Shown: one piece after another, positions 9,901-24,900 of the stretch
Position numbering within the stretch: position 1 is the first letter of the stretch
How the letters are laid out: each line of letters opens with the position of its first letter
Source: Pseudodesulfovibrio sp.
GTDB lineage: Bacteria; Desulfobacterota; Desulfovibrionia; Desulfovibrionales; Desulfovibrionaceae
Direction of reading: 5' to 3'
DNA length: 64,000 nucleotides
Assembly: GCF_028692895.1 (NCBI RefSeq)
Contig: NZ_JAQUWN010000007.1
Location: forward strand, 20,819 to 84,818
Position numbers and translations under genes: made by a program
The notes under the pieces: model-generated
Databases searched by the model: none
Told to the model about the DNA's origin: nothing
The model's input: the letters and a program-made list of their open reading frames with translations, nothing else

Positions 9901-12900
9901 GGACTACCTGGCCGGAGCCTGCCTCTACGTCACCGGTTTTTCCGGCGCCCTGGCCCAGGTGGGCGCGACCCAGACCTTCAACCAGAATACCGTCACCCTC
10001 GGGGCCTACGTCTTCGAGACCGCCGGGGCCCACGACCTGATCGACGGCAGCGTGGTCACCATCGAGCGCGCCGACGGCTCGGTGGAGTGCTACACCGTCA
10101 CCACCTACGGCGAGAAGGCCTTCACCCTCACGGACCTGGAGACCGGGCTGCGGGCCGACCGCGCCTACGTCTTCGACGGCGAAGCCGCCATCTCCCTGAG
10201 CCGGCCGGTGGAGTCCATCACCTTCGCGGCCGACAACATGGTGGACAACCCGGTCTACGTGACCGAGGCGGGCCACGGGTTCGTCACCGGCCAGGCCCTG
10301 GAATACAAGGACAAGGACACCGGGGAAACGACCACCTGCTACGTCATCGCGCGCGACGCGGACACCTTCTACCTGGCCGACTCCCTGGAGGACGCCTACG
10401 CGGGCGACGCCCGGACCGAAGCCATCTCCGCGTCCGGCGGCACGCTGCAGAAGACGGCGCAGCGGTACGGCATCTTCATCCAGGCCACCAGCTCGGACAA
10501 GACCGTGAACCTGACGGGCAAGATGGGCACCGGCAAGGGGGCCATCCGCACCACCACGGCCACGGCGAGCAAGAAGGCCGCCTTCTCCAGCGACAAGATC
10601 ACCCAGGCCGTGAAGAGCAAAATCTCCCCGCAGCGCAGCCCGGACTCCGGCTCGGGCGCTGGCGGCTCGCTCCAGATCCTCAACCTGGACAGCACCACCA
10701 CGGCCCGCCTCGGCACCGCGGCCAACACGGCCGATACCCTGGTCATGGGCCACGGCCTGTCCATCACCGCCGACTCGGACAACGGGGTCATCGCCATCGT
10801 CCAGGCCGGGTCGAGCGGCCAGCTCGACGCCATCTCCGGCACCGGGAGCGTGCTCCTGCTCGACAACGTCACCACGGCCGCCCTTGGCGTGGGCTCGGGC
10901 CGCGTCGCCCTGGGCGACGCCCTGGGCGCGGACGGGGTGAACAGCCTGCTCGTCCGGGCCACGGACAACACCATCTACACCCAGCTCTCCGCCGCCATAT
11001 CCTCGGGCCAGAGCGCCATCGGCGGCACGGTCTTCGTGGACGTGGTGAACCGCTCCACCACCGCCACCATCGACGGGTCCGCCGACCTCTCGGGCCGCGT
11101 CCTGGTCCTGGGCTCGGCCGAGGTCAACGCCCTGAACACCGGGCGCGGCGTGTCCGTGCTCATCGGCGGCAGCCACGCCTCGCCCGCCCAGCAGCAGGCC
11201 TCCACCGCCACGACCTCGACCCAGACGTCCGGCACCACCTCCGGCCAGTCCGGCGCGACCTCGCCCCTGGCGGGCCTCCAGACGGTCCAGTCCACGGTCC
11301 AGAACGTGCTGCCTCAGGGCACGGACGACGACTCGGCCCTGACCGAGGAGGAAAAGCAGAAGCGCGACGCGCAGAAGCAGGGCGGCAACTACCTGAGCCT
11401 GCTCACCGGCAGCGCGGACAAGGCGGCCTCCATCGGCACCGCCCTGGACTCCGGCCTGACCCAGGCCAACACCAACGTCAACGGCCTGACCCAGGGCACC
11501 AGCGAGAGCGGCCAGACCCAGCCGGCCCAGCAGAGCGACGCCCCGGCGGTCAGCGAGGCCTACACGGGCGAGATCTTCGTGGGCTATTCCTCCGAGGAGA
11601 CCAAGGCCATGGTCCGCAACCTCTCCAGCCTGGTGGTGGCGGGGTTTGTGGCCAAGGCCCTGGACGACACCAAGCAGATCACGGTGGCCGGGGCATTCTC
11701 GGTGACCACGAAGAGCAAGACCAAGTCCACCGACGCGCGCGGCAAGGCGACCTTCGCCGAGAACGAGAGCTCCAGCTCATCCAAGGCGGGCGCGGGCAGC
11801 GTGGTGGTCTCGGTCACCGACCGCGACACCGAGGCGCGCGTGGACCACGTGGCCACCCTGCGGGCCACGGACGGCGACGTGGACGTGAGCGCCACGGACG
11901 ACGGCTTCGCCCTGGTGGCGGCCGCAGGCCTGGCGGGCAGCACCACGGGCTCGGGCTACGGCGGCACGCTGCTGGTCAACGCCCGCCTCTCGGACGTCAC
12001 GGCCTGCGTGGCCGACTGCGACCTCACGGTGGAGCAGGGCGCGCTCTCGGTTTCGGCCCTCAAGGACGTGACCATGATAACGGTGGCCGGCGGCGGCGGG
12101 TTCGGCGACGCCAAGGGCGTGGGCCTCTCCCTGGGCGTGAACGTCCTCGCCGGCGACGCCACGGCCTACATCAACCACGGCGTCATCTCCGTCTCCGATT
12201 CCGTGTCCGTCACCGCCATGAGCGGCGCGGGCACGGACAGAAACGGCATCGACATCGACGACGACAATCCCGAGGCGTCCGTCTCGGGCATCGACTCCAT
12301 CGACGGCGGGTACAACCTCATCGCCATCGGGGCCAGCGCGGGCATCGGCCTGAGCGGCAGCTCCCTGGCCGGAACCCTGGTGACGAACATCGTCAGCAGC
12401 GAGACCTCGGCCTACATCGGCGACGCGGCCAAGCCGACCACGATCCTGGCCGACGGCTCCGTTTCCGTGCTGGCGGCAGACAAGTTCGGCATCCTGTCCA
12501 TCGGCGGCTCCCTCGGCCTCTCGGGCAAGGCCAAGGCGGACCCGGCCAACAGCGGGAACACCACGGCCCGGAAGTCCACCTCCGTGGGCGCGGTCCTGGC
12601 CGTCAACGTCATCCACTCCACCGGCGCGGCCTACGCCCGCAACCTCACCGTGGGCAAGCGGACGGCGGGCCCGGGCCCTGACGTCTCGGTGACCTCGCTC
12701 TCCAGCCAGCAGATCCTCGCCATAGCCGGGGCGGCCGCGGCTGCTCAGGGCGACGCCGTGGCCGTGACCCTGGCCGTCAACGTCATTTCGGCGGGCGCGG
12801 CCGCGTCCGTGGCCGACGCGGACATCACCGGCCGGACCCTGGCCGTGCGCGCGGGCAACGAGTCCACCATCCTGTCCATCGCGGGCGGGATCGGGCTCTC

Positions 12901-15900
12901 CACCGGCAACAACAAGGCGGCGGCCATCGCGGCCAACGTCATCGCCGGGGCGGACATCCCGGCCCTGGGCCCGGACTCGGACACGGCGGACATCAAGGCC
13001 GCCCGGGGCGCCGGCGCCGGCAACCTGGACGTCACGGCCTCGGTCTCCGGCTCGTCCATCAATCTTTCGGGCGACGTGGACGACTGCATGCGGGTCCTGG
13101 CCGAGACCTCCAGCTCCATCCTTTCCATTGCGGCGGGCATCAGCGTCTCCACCGGTTCGGAGACGGACGCGTCCCAGAAGACGAACCTGGCGGGCGCGGC
13201 GACCATCAACATCATCGCCCGCAACGTCTCGGCCACGGTGACGGACAGCGACATTCTGGCGGCGGGCAAGGTCAGCATCGTGGCCCGCGACTACATCATG
13301 AGCGGCGGTTCGCAGCAGGGCAGCCGCATCCTGTCCATCGCCGGGCAGGTGGGCGTGGGCCTGGGCGGCTCCCAGGCGGGCGCGGCCCTGGCCGTGAACG
13401 TCATCGCAAGCGACGTGAAGGCCGGGCTGACCGGCTCCGACCTGACCCAGACCGGCGTCAGCGGCGGGCTGGACGTCATGGCCGACTCCATCGCCCAGAT
13501 CCTGAGCATCACCGGGTCCGTGGCCGTGTCCCTCAACTCCGGCGGGTCCGCCTCGGCCAAGAGCGTCTCCGTCGCGGTCAACGTCATCGACAAGGACGTG
13601 GCCGCCACCATCGGCGGCGGCAAGACCGCCGCGGCCAAGACCGTCACCGGGCCGGTCACGGTCCGGGCCACCGACTCCTCGCAAATCCTCGGGATTTCGG
13701 CCACCGTGGCCTTCGCCATCGGTTCGGTGGACGCCTCCACCCTGGGCGGCGCCGTGGCCGTGAACGTGGTGAATTCGGACCAGACCGTCACCATCAGCGA
13801 CGTCGTCCTGAACGCGGACGGGCTCTTCACCATCAGGGCCGAGGGCAGGAACAGCATCAGCGCCATCAACCTGGGTCTTTCCGGGACGAGCCTGACGGTC
13901 AACCCCAACATCATCGTCAACGACACGGCCGTGAACATCGTGCGCAGCAGCCTGAACGCCGGGGGCTTCGCCGTGCTGGCGCAGCAGGCCGCCGCCGGGT
14001 CCGCCGTGGCCCAGTCCTGGACCAGGAAGTACACGGACAACGACGCAACCCTGGACCAGTACCTCGACACAACGGACGTCGACTTCAACACCAACATCCT
14101 GTCGCTGAACCTGAACGTGGCCGGGACCATGGGCGAGGGAAGCTCCGCCCTGGCCGGCGCCGTGGCCGTCAACGTCGTCACCTCCACGGCCAGGGCGGCC
14201 GTGGAGAGCTCCTCCCTGTACGCCTCGGGCGCGGACGGCCTCCACCTCTCGGCCGTGAACAGCGCCGTGATCCGGGCCGTGGCCATCGGCGCGGCCGTCA
14301 GCGTGGGGACCGGCTCGGCCATTTCCGGCGGCCTGGCCTCCAACACCATCACCGGCGGGGCCTACGCCACGGTCGCGGCCGGCACCCTCGCGGCCCCGCT
14401 GGGCGAGGTCTCCGTCTCCGCCCTGGACAATGCGGACATACTGGCCCTGGCCGTCAATGCGGCGGTCTCCACCGGCGGCAAGGCCGTGGGCCTCTATGCG
14501 AGCGTCAACGTCATCGCAGTGGATTCCATCGCCACCGTGTCCGGCAGCTACAACTCGTCCGGGACCTTCGTCTCCGGCGGCAACTTCAGCGTCACCGCGC
14601 GCGACACCTCCTCCATCTGGGCCTTCACCGTGGCCGCGTCCGTGGGCACCGGCACGGCGGCCAGCCTGGCCAACAACACCAACGTCATCGTCGGCACGGT
14701 GGAGGCGAGCATCACCTCGCTCCTGGACGGCGACGGCAACCTGGTCAGCGCGCTTCCCGCCATGCAGGTGGGCGGCGGCCTGACCGTGGAGGCCTCCTCC
14801 TCCACCCAGATCGTCAACGTGGCCATCGGCGCGGCCGTGGGTATGGGCAGCGGCGCGGCCATCCAGGCCACGGCCAGCGAGAACGTCATCACCCGCTCGG
14901 TCAACGCGGGCATCTCCGGGGTGGGCGACATCCTGGTGGGCGGCGACCTGGTGGTGCGCGGATTCGAGGCCCAGCCCGCCGCCATCGGCGATTGGCGGCT
15001 CAAGAGCTACGCGGCGAACACGGGCGTCGGCGACGTGAACACGTCCGTGTTCCAGGGCGCCAGCGACAACGACACCGGCGTGGGCGTGGCCGACGGCGGG
15101 CAGCACAGCGTTGACCCCAACGCCGCGCTCTTCAATCCCCAGAGCGGCATCTTCTCCCTGGTGGTCTCGGTGGCGGCCGCTGCCGGCGGCGGGGCCTCCG
15201 TTTCCGGCGCGCTGAACTTCAACTGGCTGGAGCGCGAGGTCAACGCCACGGTGCGCAACGTGGGGGCCATCAAGTTCACGGGCGGCGGGTCCATGACCGT
15301 GTCGGCCCAGTCCTCGGCCTCGGCCTTCGGCGGCGTGCTCTCCGTGGGCGCGGGCACCGGCTCGGCGGCAGTGGGCGCGGCGGCGGCCATCAACGTCCTG
15401 AACAACAAGACCCAGGCCATCCTGGCAGACTGCACCGTGGGCGGCTGGTCCGGCGGGGCGTGGAACGACGCCCGGCTGCGCAACGTCACCGTGAAGGCCG
15501 ACAACACCTCCGGGGCCATCGCCCTGGCCGTGGGCGTGGGCGCGACCGCGGGCTCGGCGGGCGTGGGCGCGTCCATGACGCTGAACCTGGGCCTGAGCGC
15601 GGGCAAGCCGGGCTTCACCTCCACCAGCGCGTCCGATCGCAACAGCCAGCTCTCCGGCGTCGCCGACCAGTACTATTCAGACCTGCTGACCAACGGCTCC
15701 GGCTCCTACACCTCGGATTCCTCGGCCCTGGGCGGCGAATCGGCCGAGGCCGGGGTCCGGAACACCGACATCCACTCCAGCGGAGCGCTGGTGGTGGAGG
15801 CGCTCCAGAACAGCGCGTTCCTTTCCGTCGACCTGGCCGTGGGCGCGGGCTCCACGGCGGGCGTGGCCGGGGCCGTGGCCCTGAACCTGCTTTCCATCAA

Positions 15901-18900
15901 CTCCGCCGCCTACATCGTCAACACGGCAGGGACCGGCGTCACCGCCGGATCGGCCAGGGTCAACGCCGAGAGCGGCGGCAAGGCGTGGGCCTTCCTCATC
16001 GGCGTGGGCGCGGGCGGCACCGTGGGCGTCACGGGCCTGCTCTCCGTGTCCCGCGTGGGCGGCACGGCCCAGGCCTACACCGACGGCGGTTCCATAACGA
16101 CCCTCTCGGGCGGGCTGACCGTCTCGGCCTACGGCGGCACGGACATGCTGACCGTGGGCGTGGGCGTGGGCGCGGGCGGCACGGTCGCGGCCAGCGGCTC
16201 GGTGGTCCTGGCCCTGGGCGGCAACACTGTCACGGCCGACGTGACCGGCGCCACCCTCGACCTGGCGGGCGACCTGGCCGTGACGGCCGAGAACACCACC
16301 TCGGTCATCACCACCTCGCTCGGCGTGTCCGGCTCGGGCTCGGCCGCCGGGGCGGGCGGGCTGGCCATCAACCTGGCCACCTGGGGCGAGGCGGCCGCCT
16401 ACGACCCGGCCAACTCCGGCTCCACGGCCAAGTCCAGCTCCTACGACGCGCTGGAGTTCGCCGGAACCAACGCGGCCGACGCCGGGTTCGTCACCCGCGC
16501 GCGGGTCGAGAGCCCGGGCATCGACGCCGGGAACATCACGGTCCGCGCACTGAACAAGTCTTCCTACGTGGCCGCCCTTATCATGGTGGCCGGTTCGGGC
16601 GCGGCCGCCGGAGCGGGCGGGCTGGTCCTCAACATGATGGATTCCGCCGCCTCGGCGACCCTGGCCGTGGAGGGCAACGCCACGGCTTCCGGCGCGGTCT
16701 CGGTCACGTCCGAGAACACCACAAGGCTGTGGGCCACCATGGCCTCGGTGGCCGGTTCGGGCGCGGCGGCGGGCGCTGGCTCCCTGGCCCTCAACCTTTC
16801 GGACGTCAGCAGCACCGCGGAGATCGCGGGCATCGCGGGCGCGGCCCTGCGCGCGGGCGGCGTGACGGTTTCGGCCTCGTCCGACGCGGACCTGTACGCC
16901 CTGGCCCTGGCCGTGGCGGCCTCGGGCGCGGCGGCGGGCGCTGGCTCCCTGGCCATCAACGCCTCCACCAACCCGACCAAGGCCTCCATCGCCGGTCCCG
17001 GTCCGAGCTTCGTGCTCACCGTGGACGGCGGCGGCTCGGTCAAGGTGCTGAGCCGGAACAACTCCACCCTGGTGGCGGGCTCCGTGGGCGTGGCCGCTTC
17101 CGGCACGGCGGCGGGCGGCGGCTCCATCTCCATCAACATCTCCTCCAAGGAGGGCCTGGCCGACACGGCCCGGCAGATCCGCCTGACCGACGCGGGCGCG
17201 ACCCGGCTGCGCACCGGCGGCAGGCAGGTGGATGAGAACGCCAGCTTCTCCGGCCGCGTCGTTAACGGGGTCCTGTACCTCTTCGACAACTTCAACTCGG
17301 TGGTTCCCCTGTCCGGCAACGGCGTGACCAACGGCACGCACTATCTGTCCCTGACCGACGAGGACGGCGGCGAGACCCTCTACTCCTTCACCCTGGCGGA
17401 CCTCCTCCCGGACGGCGGCATCAACGCGGCCGCCCTGGTCGACACGGAGACCGGCGCGCGAGGCCTGGCCTCCGTGCCCGAGGACGCGACCTTCCTCTAT
17501 CGCAGCAATCCCTACGGCGCGCCGATCTATACCTCCGACGCGGTGGCCGAAGTGGCCTCCTCCACGGCCGTGGTTGACGGCGCGACCATCACCGGCGAGA
17601 ACATCGGCGGCGTAGTGGGCGACGTGGACCTTGATGTGGCGGCGAGCTCCGGCCGGACCACGGTCTCGGTGGCGGCTGGCGTGGCGGCCTCCGGCGGCGC
17701 GTCGGGCTACGGCTCGGTCAACGTGGCGGTGAGCAACAACCTCACCCAGGCCGTGGTGCAGAATTCCGTTCTCGCCCTGGGCGGGGGCGACCTATCGGTG
17801 ACCGCCGACAACGTGGGCGGCTCCTACGGCGTGGGCGTGGCCGTGGCGGCCGGGGCCTTCGGCGCGGGCGGGGCCGTTGTATCGGTCGGCGTGGACTCCG
17901 GCGACACCAACGCGGAACTGCTGGACACCCGCGTGACCAGCGTGCGCAACGTGACCGTCGCGGCCGACACGACCCTCACGGCCTTCAACCTCAACCTGGC
18001 GGCCGCTGGAGCCATCGGGGCGGGCGCGGCCACCGTGGCCGTCACCTCGATCAAGGGCGGCACCCTGGCCCGGATCTCCGGCGAGAGCATCACCGCCACC
18101 GGCGACGTGGCGGTCCACGCCGTCATGGGCAAGTCCTCCGCCACCACGAACATCGCCACCCTGGCGAGCGGCAAGAGCGGTCTTTCCGGCACCCTCGGCA
18201 CGGCCAGCGAGCGCTACCAGGCGGCCGAGCTGGAGGCCAACTCCACCCACGCGGACACCCCGGACGAGGACACCCAGGCCACCAGTTTCGCGGGCAGCCT
18301 TTCGGCCACGGGCATCCTCTCGGTGTCCATCGCCGCCTCGGGCGGCCTCGTGGCCGCCTCCGGCGCGCTGGCCATCAACAACATCTCCGGCAGCGTCCGG
18401 GCCGTGGTCAAGGACGCCAGCATCCGGTCCAACGGCTTCACCGTGGAATCGGGCATGGCCTCCTCGGTCCAGTCCTACGTGGTCTCGGCCGCCGTGGGCG
18501 GAATCGGCCTGGCCGGCTCCCTGGGCATCAACGCCATCACCGGCAAGACCACCGCCGAGGTGAGCAACGTCTCCCAGGTGGTGACCACCTCCTCGGTGGC
18601 GGCCATCCAGAACCTGACCATCACCGGCCTGGCCGTGGTAGTGGCGGCGGGCGCGGGCGCGGGCGGGTTCGGCCTGGTCGTCAACTCCCTCTCCGGCGAC
18701 GTCAGCGCCCTGATCCGGGGCGGCAGCGTGCAGGCGGCGGGCGGCCTGGCTGTCACGGCCGACCGCGCCAGCAAGATCAACGCCTACGCCATCGGCGTCT
18801 CCCTGGGCCTGGCCGGGGCGGTCTCCGGCGGCGTGGCCGTCAACAGGCTGACCGGCAGCACCACGGCGGGCCTCTCCGGCGGCGCCGGACGCCTCTCGGT

Positions 18901-21900
18901 GTCCAACACCGGCGCGGTCCTGGTGCGCGCGCACGAAACCACCATCGCCACCACCCTGGGCGTGCAGGCGGCGGGCGGCGTCGGCATTTCCCTGGCCGCG
19001 GGCGTGGCCGTGACCACGGCCACCGGCACCGTGAAGGCGTACGCGGAAAAGGCGGACTTCACCACGGTGGCCAGCCTGACCGTGGACGCCCAGTCCACGG
19101 CGGACCTGACCATCAAGGGCATCGGCGCGGCCGTGGGCGCGATCGCGGGCGGCGTCGTGGTCTCGACCATCTCCCTGACCAACCCCATCGCCGCCTACGT
19201 CAAGGACTCCACCCTGAGCAGGGTCGGGTCCGTGGACATCCTGGGCAACGGCGACTGGCACCTCTACGGCCTGAGCGTGGCGGGCGCGGCGGGCATCGTC
19301 TCCGGCAGCGCGTCCGTGACCACGGTCTCGGTGAAGGGCTCCGTGGACGCCTACCTCTCCGGCGTCACCCTGGCCAACGTGGGCCGCGTGGACGTCAAGG
19401 CCACGGGCACGCCCCGCAACGTCCGGGCCCTCTCCATCTCCCCCGCCATCTCCATTCTCGGCTCGGTGGGCGCGGCGGATGCGGAAGTGAACATCTCCCC
19501 GACCATCCGGGCCTACGCCGACAACATCTCGGTCAAGACCTTCGATCCCTCCCTGTCGCCCACCGACGTCGCAATCTCGGCCGAGCTGAAGCGTCCCCCC
19601 CTCGGGTACAGCGCCGAGGCCATCGGCTATGCCCTGTCCGCCGGGCTCCTCCTGGGCGTGAGCGGCACCAGCGCCGTGGCCAACAACGCCTCGGTGGTCG
19701 AGGCTTACGTGCGCAACCTGGCGGTGGAGAGCCGCATGGGCTCGCTCGAAGTGCGCGCCAGGAACGAGGTCTCGCTGAACGCCGAGGGCCTCGGCGTCGG
19801 CGTCAGCCTCCTGGCGGGCGTGGGCGTGGCGGCCAGCTCCGTCAAGTCGCAGGGGATCACCCTGGCCTTCGTCACCGGCGCGGACAACCCCGCGGGCAAG
19901 CAGACCGCGTCCATCGCCGGGGACATGAGCGTGGTGGCCGAATCCGCCGTATACACCGACCAGAACACCACGGCGGGCGCGGGCGCGGTCGGCCTGGCCA
20001 TCGCTGCGGGCACGGCCCGGCAGAACCTGTCCGGCATCACCGCCAGCGCCATCGGCGCGGACCTGGAAAACGAGGCCGCCGCCTCGCACAAGGCGATCTT
20101 CGACGCCAAGACCTTGAACCTGCGGGCGCAAAACGCCTTCTACACCAACATGTACTTCACGGCCGACGCGGTCGCCCTCCTGGGCGGCGCGGGCGGCACC
20201 GGCGTCCTGAACATCGGGGCCGACACCCGGGCCGTGGTCGGGAACGGCACGGAGCTGACGGCCGAGGACCTCTCCATCCTGAGCGAGAACGTCATCGTGC
20301 GCGGCCAGGGCGGCCACGACAACGGCGCGGACAGCACGGCCGTGGGCATCATCACGGTCAACGCGGGCGGCTCCGCCACCAATATCGTCGCCAACAGCTC
20401 CGTGCTCATCGGCAGCGACGCGAAGCTGACGCACACCGGCGCCTCCACCAAGGACACCACCGGCATCCCCTCGGGCGAGCGGATGGCCATCCAGGCCTTC
20501 AACGTCCTCGACGTGAGCGATTCCCTCGCCTTCACGGCGGGCGGGGCGCTCAACCTGGCCGTGGTGGCGGGCTCGGTCAAGACCAAGCTGAACGCCACCG
20601 TGGACATCGGCGAGCGCGCCGTGGTGCGCACCTCCAACCCGCTGGGCGCGGATCTCGTCATCCACGCGGGCAGCTACGAGGCCGTGAACCTGGACGTCGG
20701 GTCCAGCCTCTGGGGCCTGGCCAGCGCCGGAGAGCTCAAGGCCAGGGCCGAGGTCACCTCCGCCAACAAGGTCAACGTCCACGCGGACGCGCTGCTCTAC
20801 AGCACCCTGGACCTGGCCGTCGGCACCGGCCGCATGGGCTACAAGTACGCCACGGACGAGAACGCCAACGCGGCCGGGACCGGCCACGAGATCGGCGACG
20901 CCGCGCTCTACATGTCCGGCGACATCTACGACCGGACGGTCCTGCCCATGTCCACGGGCGCGGGCAGCGCCCTGGTCTGGACCCAGTCCAACATCATCAC
21001 CGTGGACCAGGGCGCGGAGCTGATGTCGCGCGGGAACGCGGAGCTTTACGCCCAGCAGGGCTCCTTCACCGTCAAGAGCCACACCATGGCCCACAACTGG
21101 ACCACGGCGATCTTCGGCAAGACCGACTATACGAAGAAGGACTCCATCTTCACCAACCAGGTGGTCATGAACGGCGTCGTGACCGCCGGAGTGGACAACA
21201 TCGTCGCGGCAGCCATCAAGAAGCTGACCTCCGAGCAGGACTGGAACGACGCCGTGGCCTCCGGGATAGTGCCCGAGGCCGAGGTGGCGCGGGTCAAGGC
21301 GGCCCTGGCCACCTTCGAGAGCGCCTTCGGCTACAGCTACTTCGACTACCTGGCCGACCCGGACGGCAAGCTGTCCGAGCTCATGCAGTCGGGCCTGAAC
21401 CAGGCCCAGGGCTTCGACGACGCCAAGTGGACCGAGATCATCGGCTCCATGTCGGACAGCCTCGAATTCTTCGGCGTCACCTCCCTCATCTCCGACGTGT
21501 TCACCACCCTCTGCAACTCCTCCATGGAGGAGCTCAGGAACCTCCAGGCGAGCGCGGCCAGCTTCTCCGGCCTGTTTGACGGGCTGGACCTGACGGTGGC
21601 GGAGGCGCTGTACAAGGACGATGGCGGCAACGCGGCCCCGGCCCTCTTCTGGCAATCCATCCTGCATGGCGACGCCGACCTTCGGACCAAGATGAACTAC
21701 TTTGACGCCCTGGAGGCCGACGGCTACAACTTCGCGACCCTTCAGGCCGACGACCTGGCCGCGGCCAACGCCCTGGGCGCCATCGCGGCGAGCTTCGGCT
21801 ACGACGCCACGGCCGTGAGCGGCATGAGCGCGGCCGACTGGTCCACGCTGGCCACGGCCTACCGGAACGTCGCCGCGCTGAGCGCCGCGCAGGCGGACGC

Positions 21901-24900
21901 CATCAACATCCTGGTGGACGCCCTGGGCGGCAGCTACGCCCGGGCCAAGACCCTCTGGGCCGCCTACGGCCAACTCACCTCGGCCAACACCCTCAAGACG
22001 GGCTCGAACCTGACCGCCGCCGGCTGGCGGTGGATGCTGGACGCGGTCCGCGATTCGCACGTCACCACCGGGGCGGGGGGAATAGAGACCGTCTCCTACG
22101 ACGCGGACTGGACCGTCGACCTGGAGGACGCCTACCAGGCCATGGACGGCGAGAACTTCGACTACGGCCAGGCCTCGACGGCGGACAAGGCCGTGCTCGA
22201 CGCCTTCCTGTCCGGGCGCATCGACGACGGCGTCCGTCCGGCGGGCGGCGACTGGACCACGTACTACAAGGTCGCCGACATGACCTGGACCTCGGGCTCG
22301 GGCGAGGCCATCTCCCTGGCCACCGCGCTTCAGGCGGTTTCGGACGGGCTGTCCCAGTCCATGCTCGACGGGCTGGAGGCCGTGAAGGATCACCCGATGC
22401 TCTTTGACGACGGGTTCGTGGCCACGGTGCGCGAAGTCGGCGGACAGGCGGGCAACACCCTGCTGGGCGGGACGACGCTGACCCGGGAGCAACTGGTGCT
22501 GGTCGGCCTGATGCAGGTCACCATGGGCGACCCGGACCTGACGGCCCTGTATGGCGCGCACGCCTACGCCACCTACTGCAACGCCTACTCGCTGAACAGC
22601 CAGGTGAACGTGGTCGACGACAGCGTCAAGGCCTACCTGGAGACCGAGCTCGGCTACTACGTCACCGGACAGAACGCGGACCAACTGACCTACGAGGTCA
22701 GCAGGAACACCGAGGGGAACGCCCTTTACAACGAATACCGCCGCCTGCAGCGGATGGTGGAGATCTACGGCAAGTCCGACGCCTCCTCCCGGGTCATCCT
22801 GGCGCAGATGAAGTCCATGCAGGCCGATCTCGCGGCCTACGGCTTCGGAACCATCAGCGCCTCCGGGGCCTTTGTCCTGGGCGACGGCAGCTCCGTCAGC
22901 ATGGTCACGGTCAAGGACATGCTGGTCAGCAAGGGCAACGTGAACGTCTATGCCGACGTCGTGTCGGGCGGCGGCGTGCTGGAGGCCCTGGACGATGCCT
23001 CGCTGACCGTGAGCACCTCCATCTCCACCCTTTACGTGGACAACCTGACGATCAGCTCCAAGGAGGGCGGCAAGGTCAACATCTTCAATGGCGCGGCCGC
23101 CGGAACGGTGACGCTCCGGTCGCACTCCGGCTCCGCGGCGACCATGACGGTGCGGCAGGAGAACCAGCGCGGCACCTTGCTGGCCGGGAACCTGTACAAC
23201 CTCTCCGGGACCACGATCCTGACCAGCGAAGGCGACATGTCCATCGTCGGCGACGTCTTCGCCCGGACCATGTCGGTCACCGCCAAGGGCAACCTGACCA
23301 TCAATCTCTCCAAGGACGGCTCCCTGTACAACGCGGGCGGCCTGCCGATATCCATCGGCGGCGACATGAACAGGTACAACATCAATGGGCTGACCCTCAG
23401 CAGCCGGGGCAGCCTGCGCTCCCTGGGCGACATCAACATCAGCGCGACCTACATCAACGTCAACGGGCTGATCCAGTCCGGTCTCAAGTCCTACGACATC
23501 GACATCACGGGCTCCAAGACCACCGGGTACCTGGCCATCCGCGACGACGGCACCGCCTATTCCAACTCCTCGGTCACGGCGTCCACCAAGTACAGCGTCA
23601 AGCTCTACACCTACGACGGCACAACCGACACCTACACCCTCGACCCCATCTACGCGGGCGGCGGCCACGTCTACATCACCGGCGCCATGTTCAACACCAA
23701 CGCGGGCATGGGCGAGATCGCGGTCTACAACAACCCGGACGTCGACATCCGCAACACGACGCAGTCCACCCTGGTCGTCCAGGGCGTGGACACCGGCTCC
23801 ACCGAGGCCGGAGGGGTCTTCCGGCGCTCCACGTCCAGCCAGTCCTGGACCCGTCTGTCCGGCTCCTACAGGCAAACCAACGGGAATCTCAAGTACAACT
23901 TCCTGGTGGGCAGCTCCTCGGGCCTGATCAGCACCTACGAACTGACCGTCAAGAAGTGGCAGGGCTGGGACGCCTTCGACTGGCTCATCCCCGACTCGTC
24001 GGACATGAGCCTCACCCAGGAGAAGCGGACCAACAACACGCCTTTGGACGACACCGGCGGCTACATCACCGACGGCGTCAGCGCCCATAATCAGGTGGTC
24101 GCGGTGGGCGGCTACACGAGGCTAGACATCGGCGCCCTCACGAACAGGCTCATCGGCTTCAACATCACCATGGAGACCAACCAGGTCTCCGGCACCTATG
24201 CGCGCTACGTCGTCAACACGGGCGAAGCCGTGGTGCAGAACTACGATCCCCAGGTGTCCTGGCACGGCGCGTTCCTGTGGCGGTACCAGTCCGTCTACTA
24301 CAAGACCGTGATAACCCAGGCCCAGCAGACCGTGTTCTGGGTGCAACTGGATACCGACAAGGCCATCAACGTCTCCGCACCCGGACAGGGGACCGGCTCC
24401 ATCTCGATCAACAGCGTCGGAAGCGTGGTCCTCGACGGAGCGGTGAACGGCTCCGGCGACATCTCCATCACCAGCAGCCAGGGCGACGTCACCGACGCGG
24501 CGGAGAGCTGGATCAACAGCTCCTCGGGCTCCGTGTCCGTCACGGCGACCGTCGGCTCCGTGGGCCGGGAGTCGGGCCGCGCCGCGTCCGATTCCTCGAC
24601 GCTCAAGATTGTGGCGGGCGGCTCCGCCATCACCCTGAACGCGGGCGGCGACGTCCACGCCAGGTTCGCCGGCGGCGACGCCACAGTGGCGGTTCAGGCG
24701 GCCGGGACGGCCTCGCTGTCGTCCGACCGCGTGCTCTACGGCGAGATCGGCGCGGCCGAGATCACCCTCTCCGCCTTCGGCGGCATGGGCAGCGCGGCCA
24801 GCGCCCTCAAGCTCGGCAACCGAACCGATCCTTCGGCCGGCGCCCTGGTCACGGCGGCCGTGACCGGCCCCACGGGCGACATCTACCTCTCCGCCCCGTG

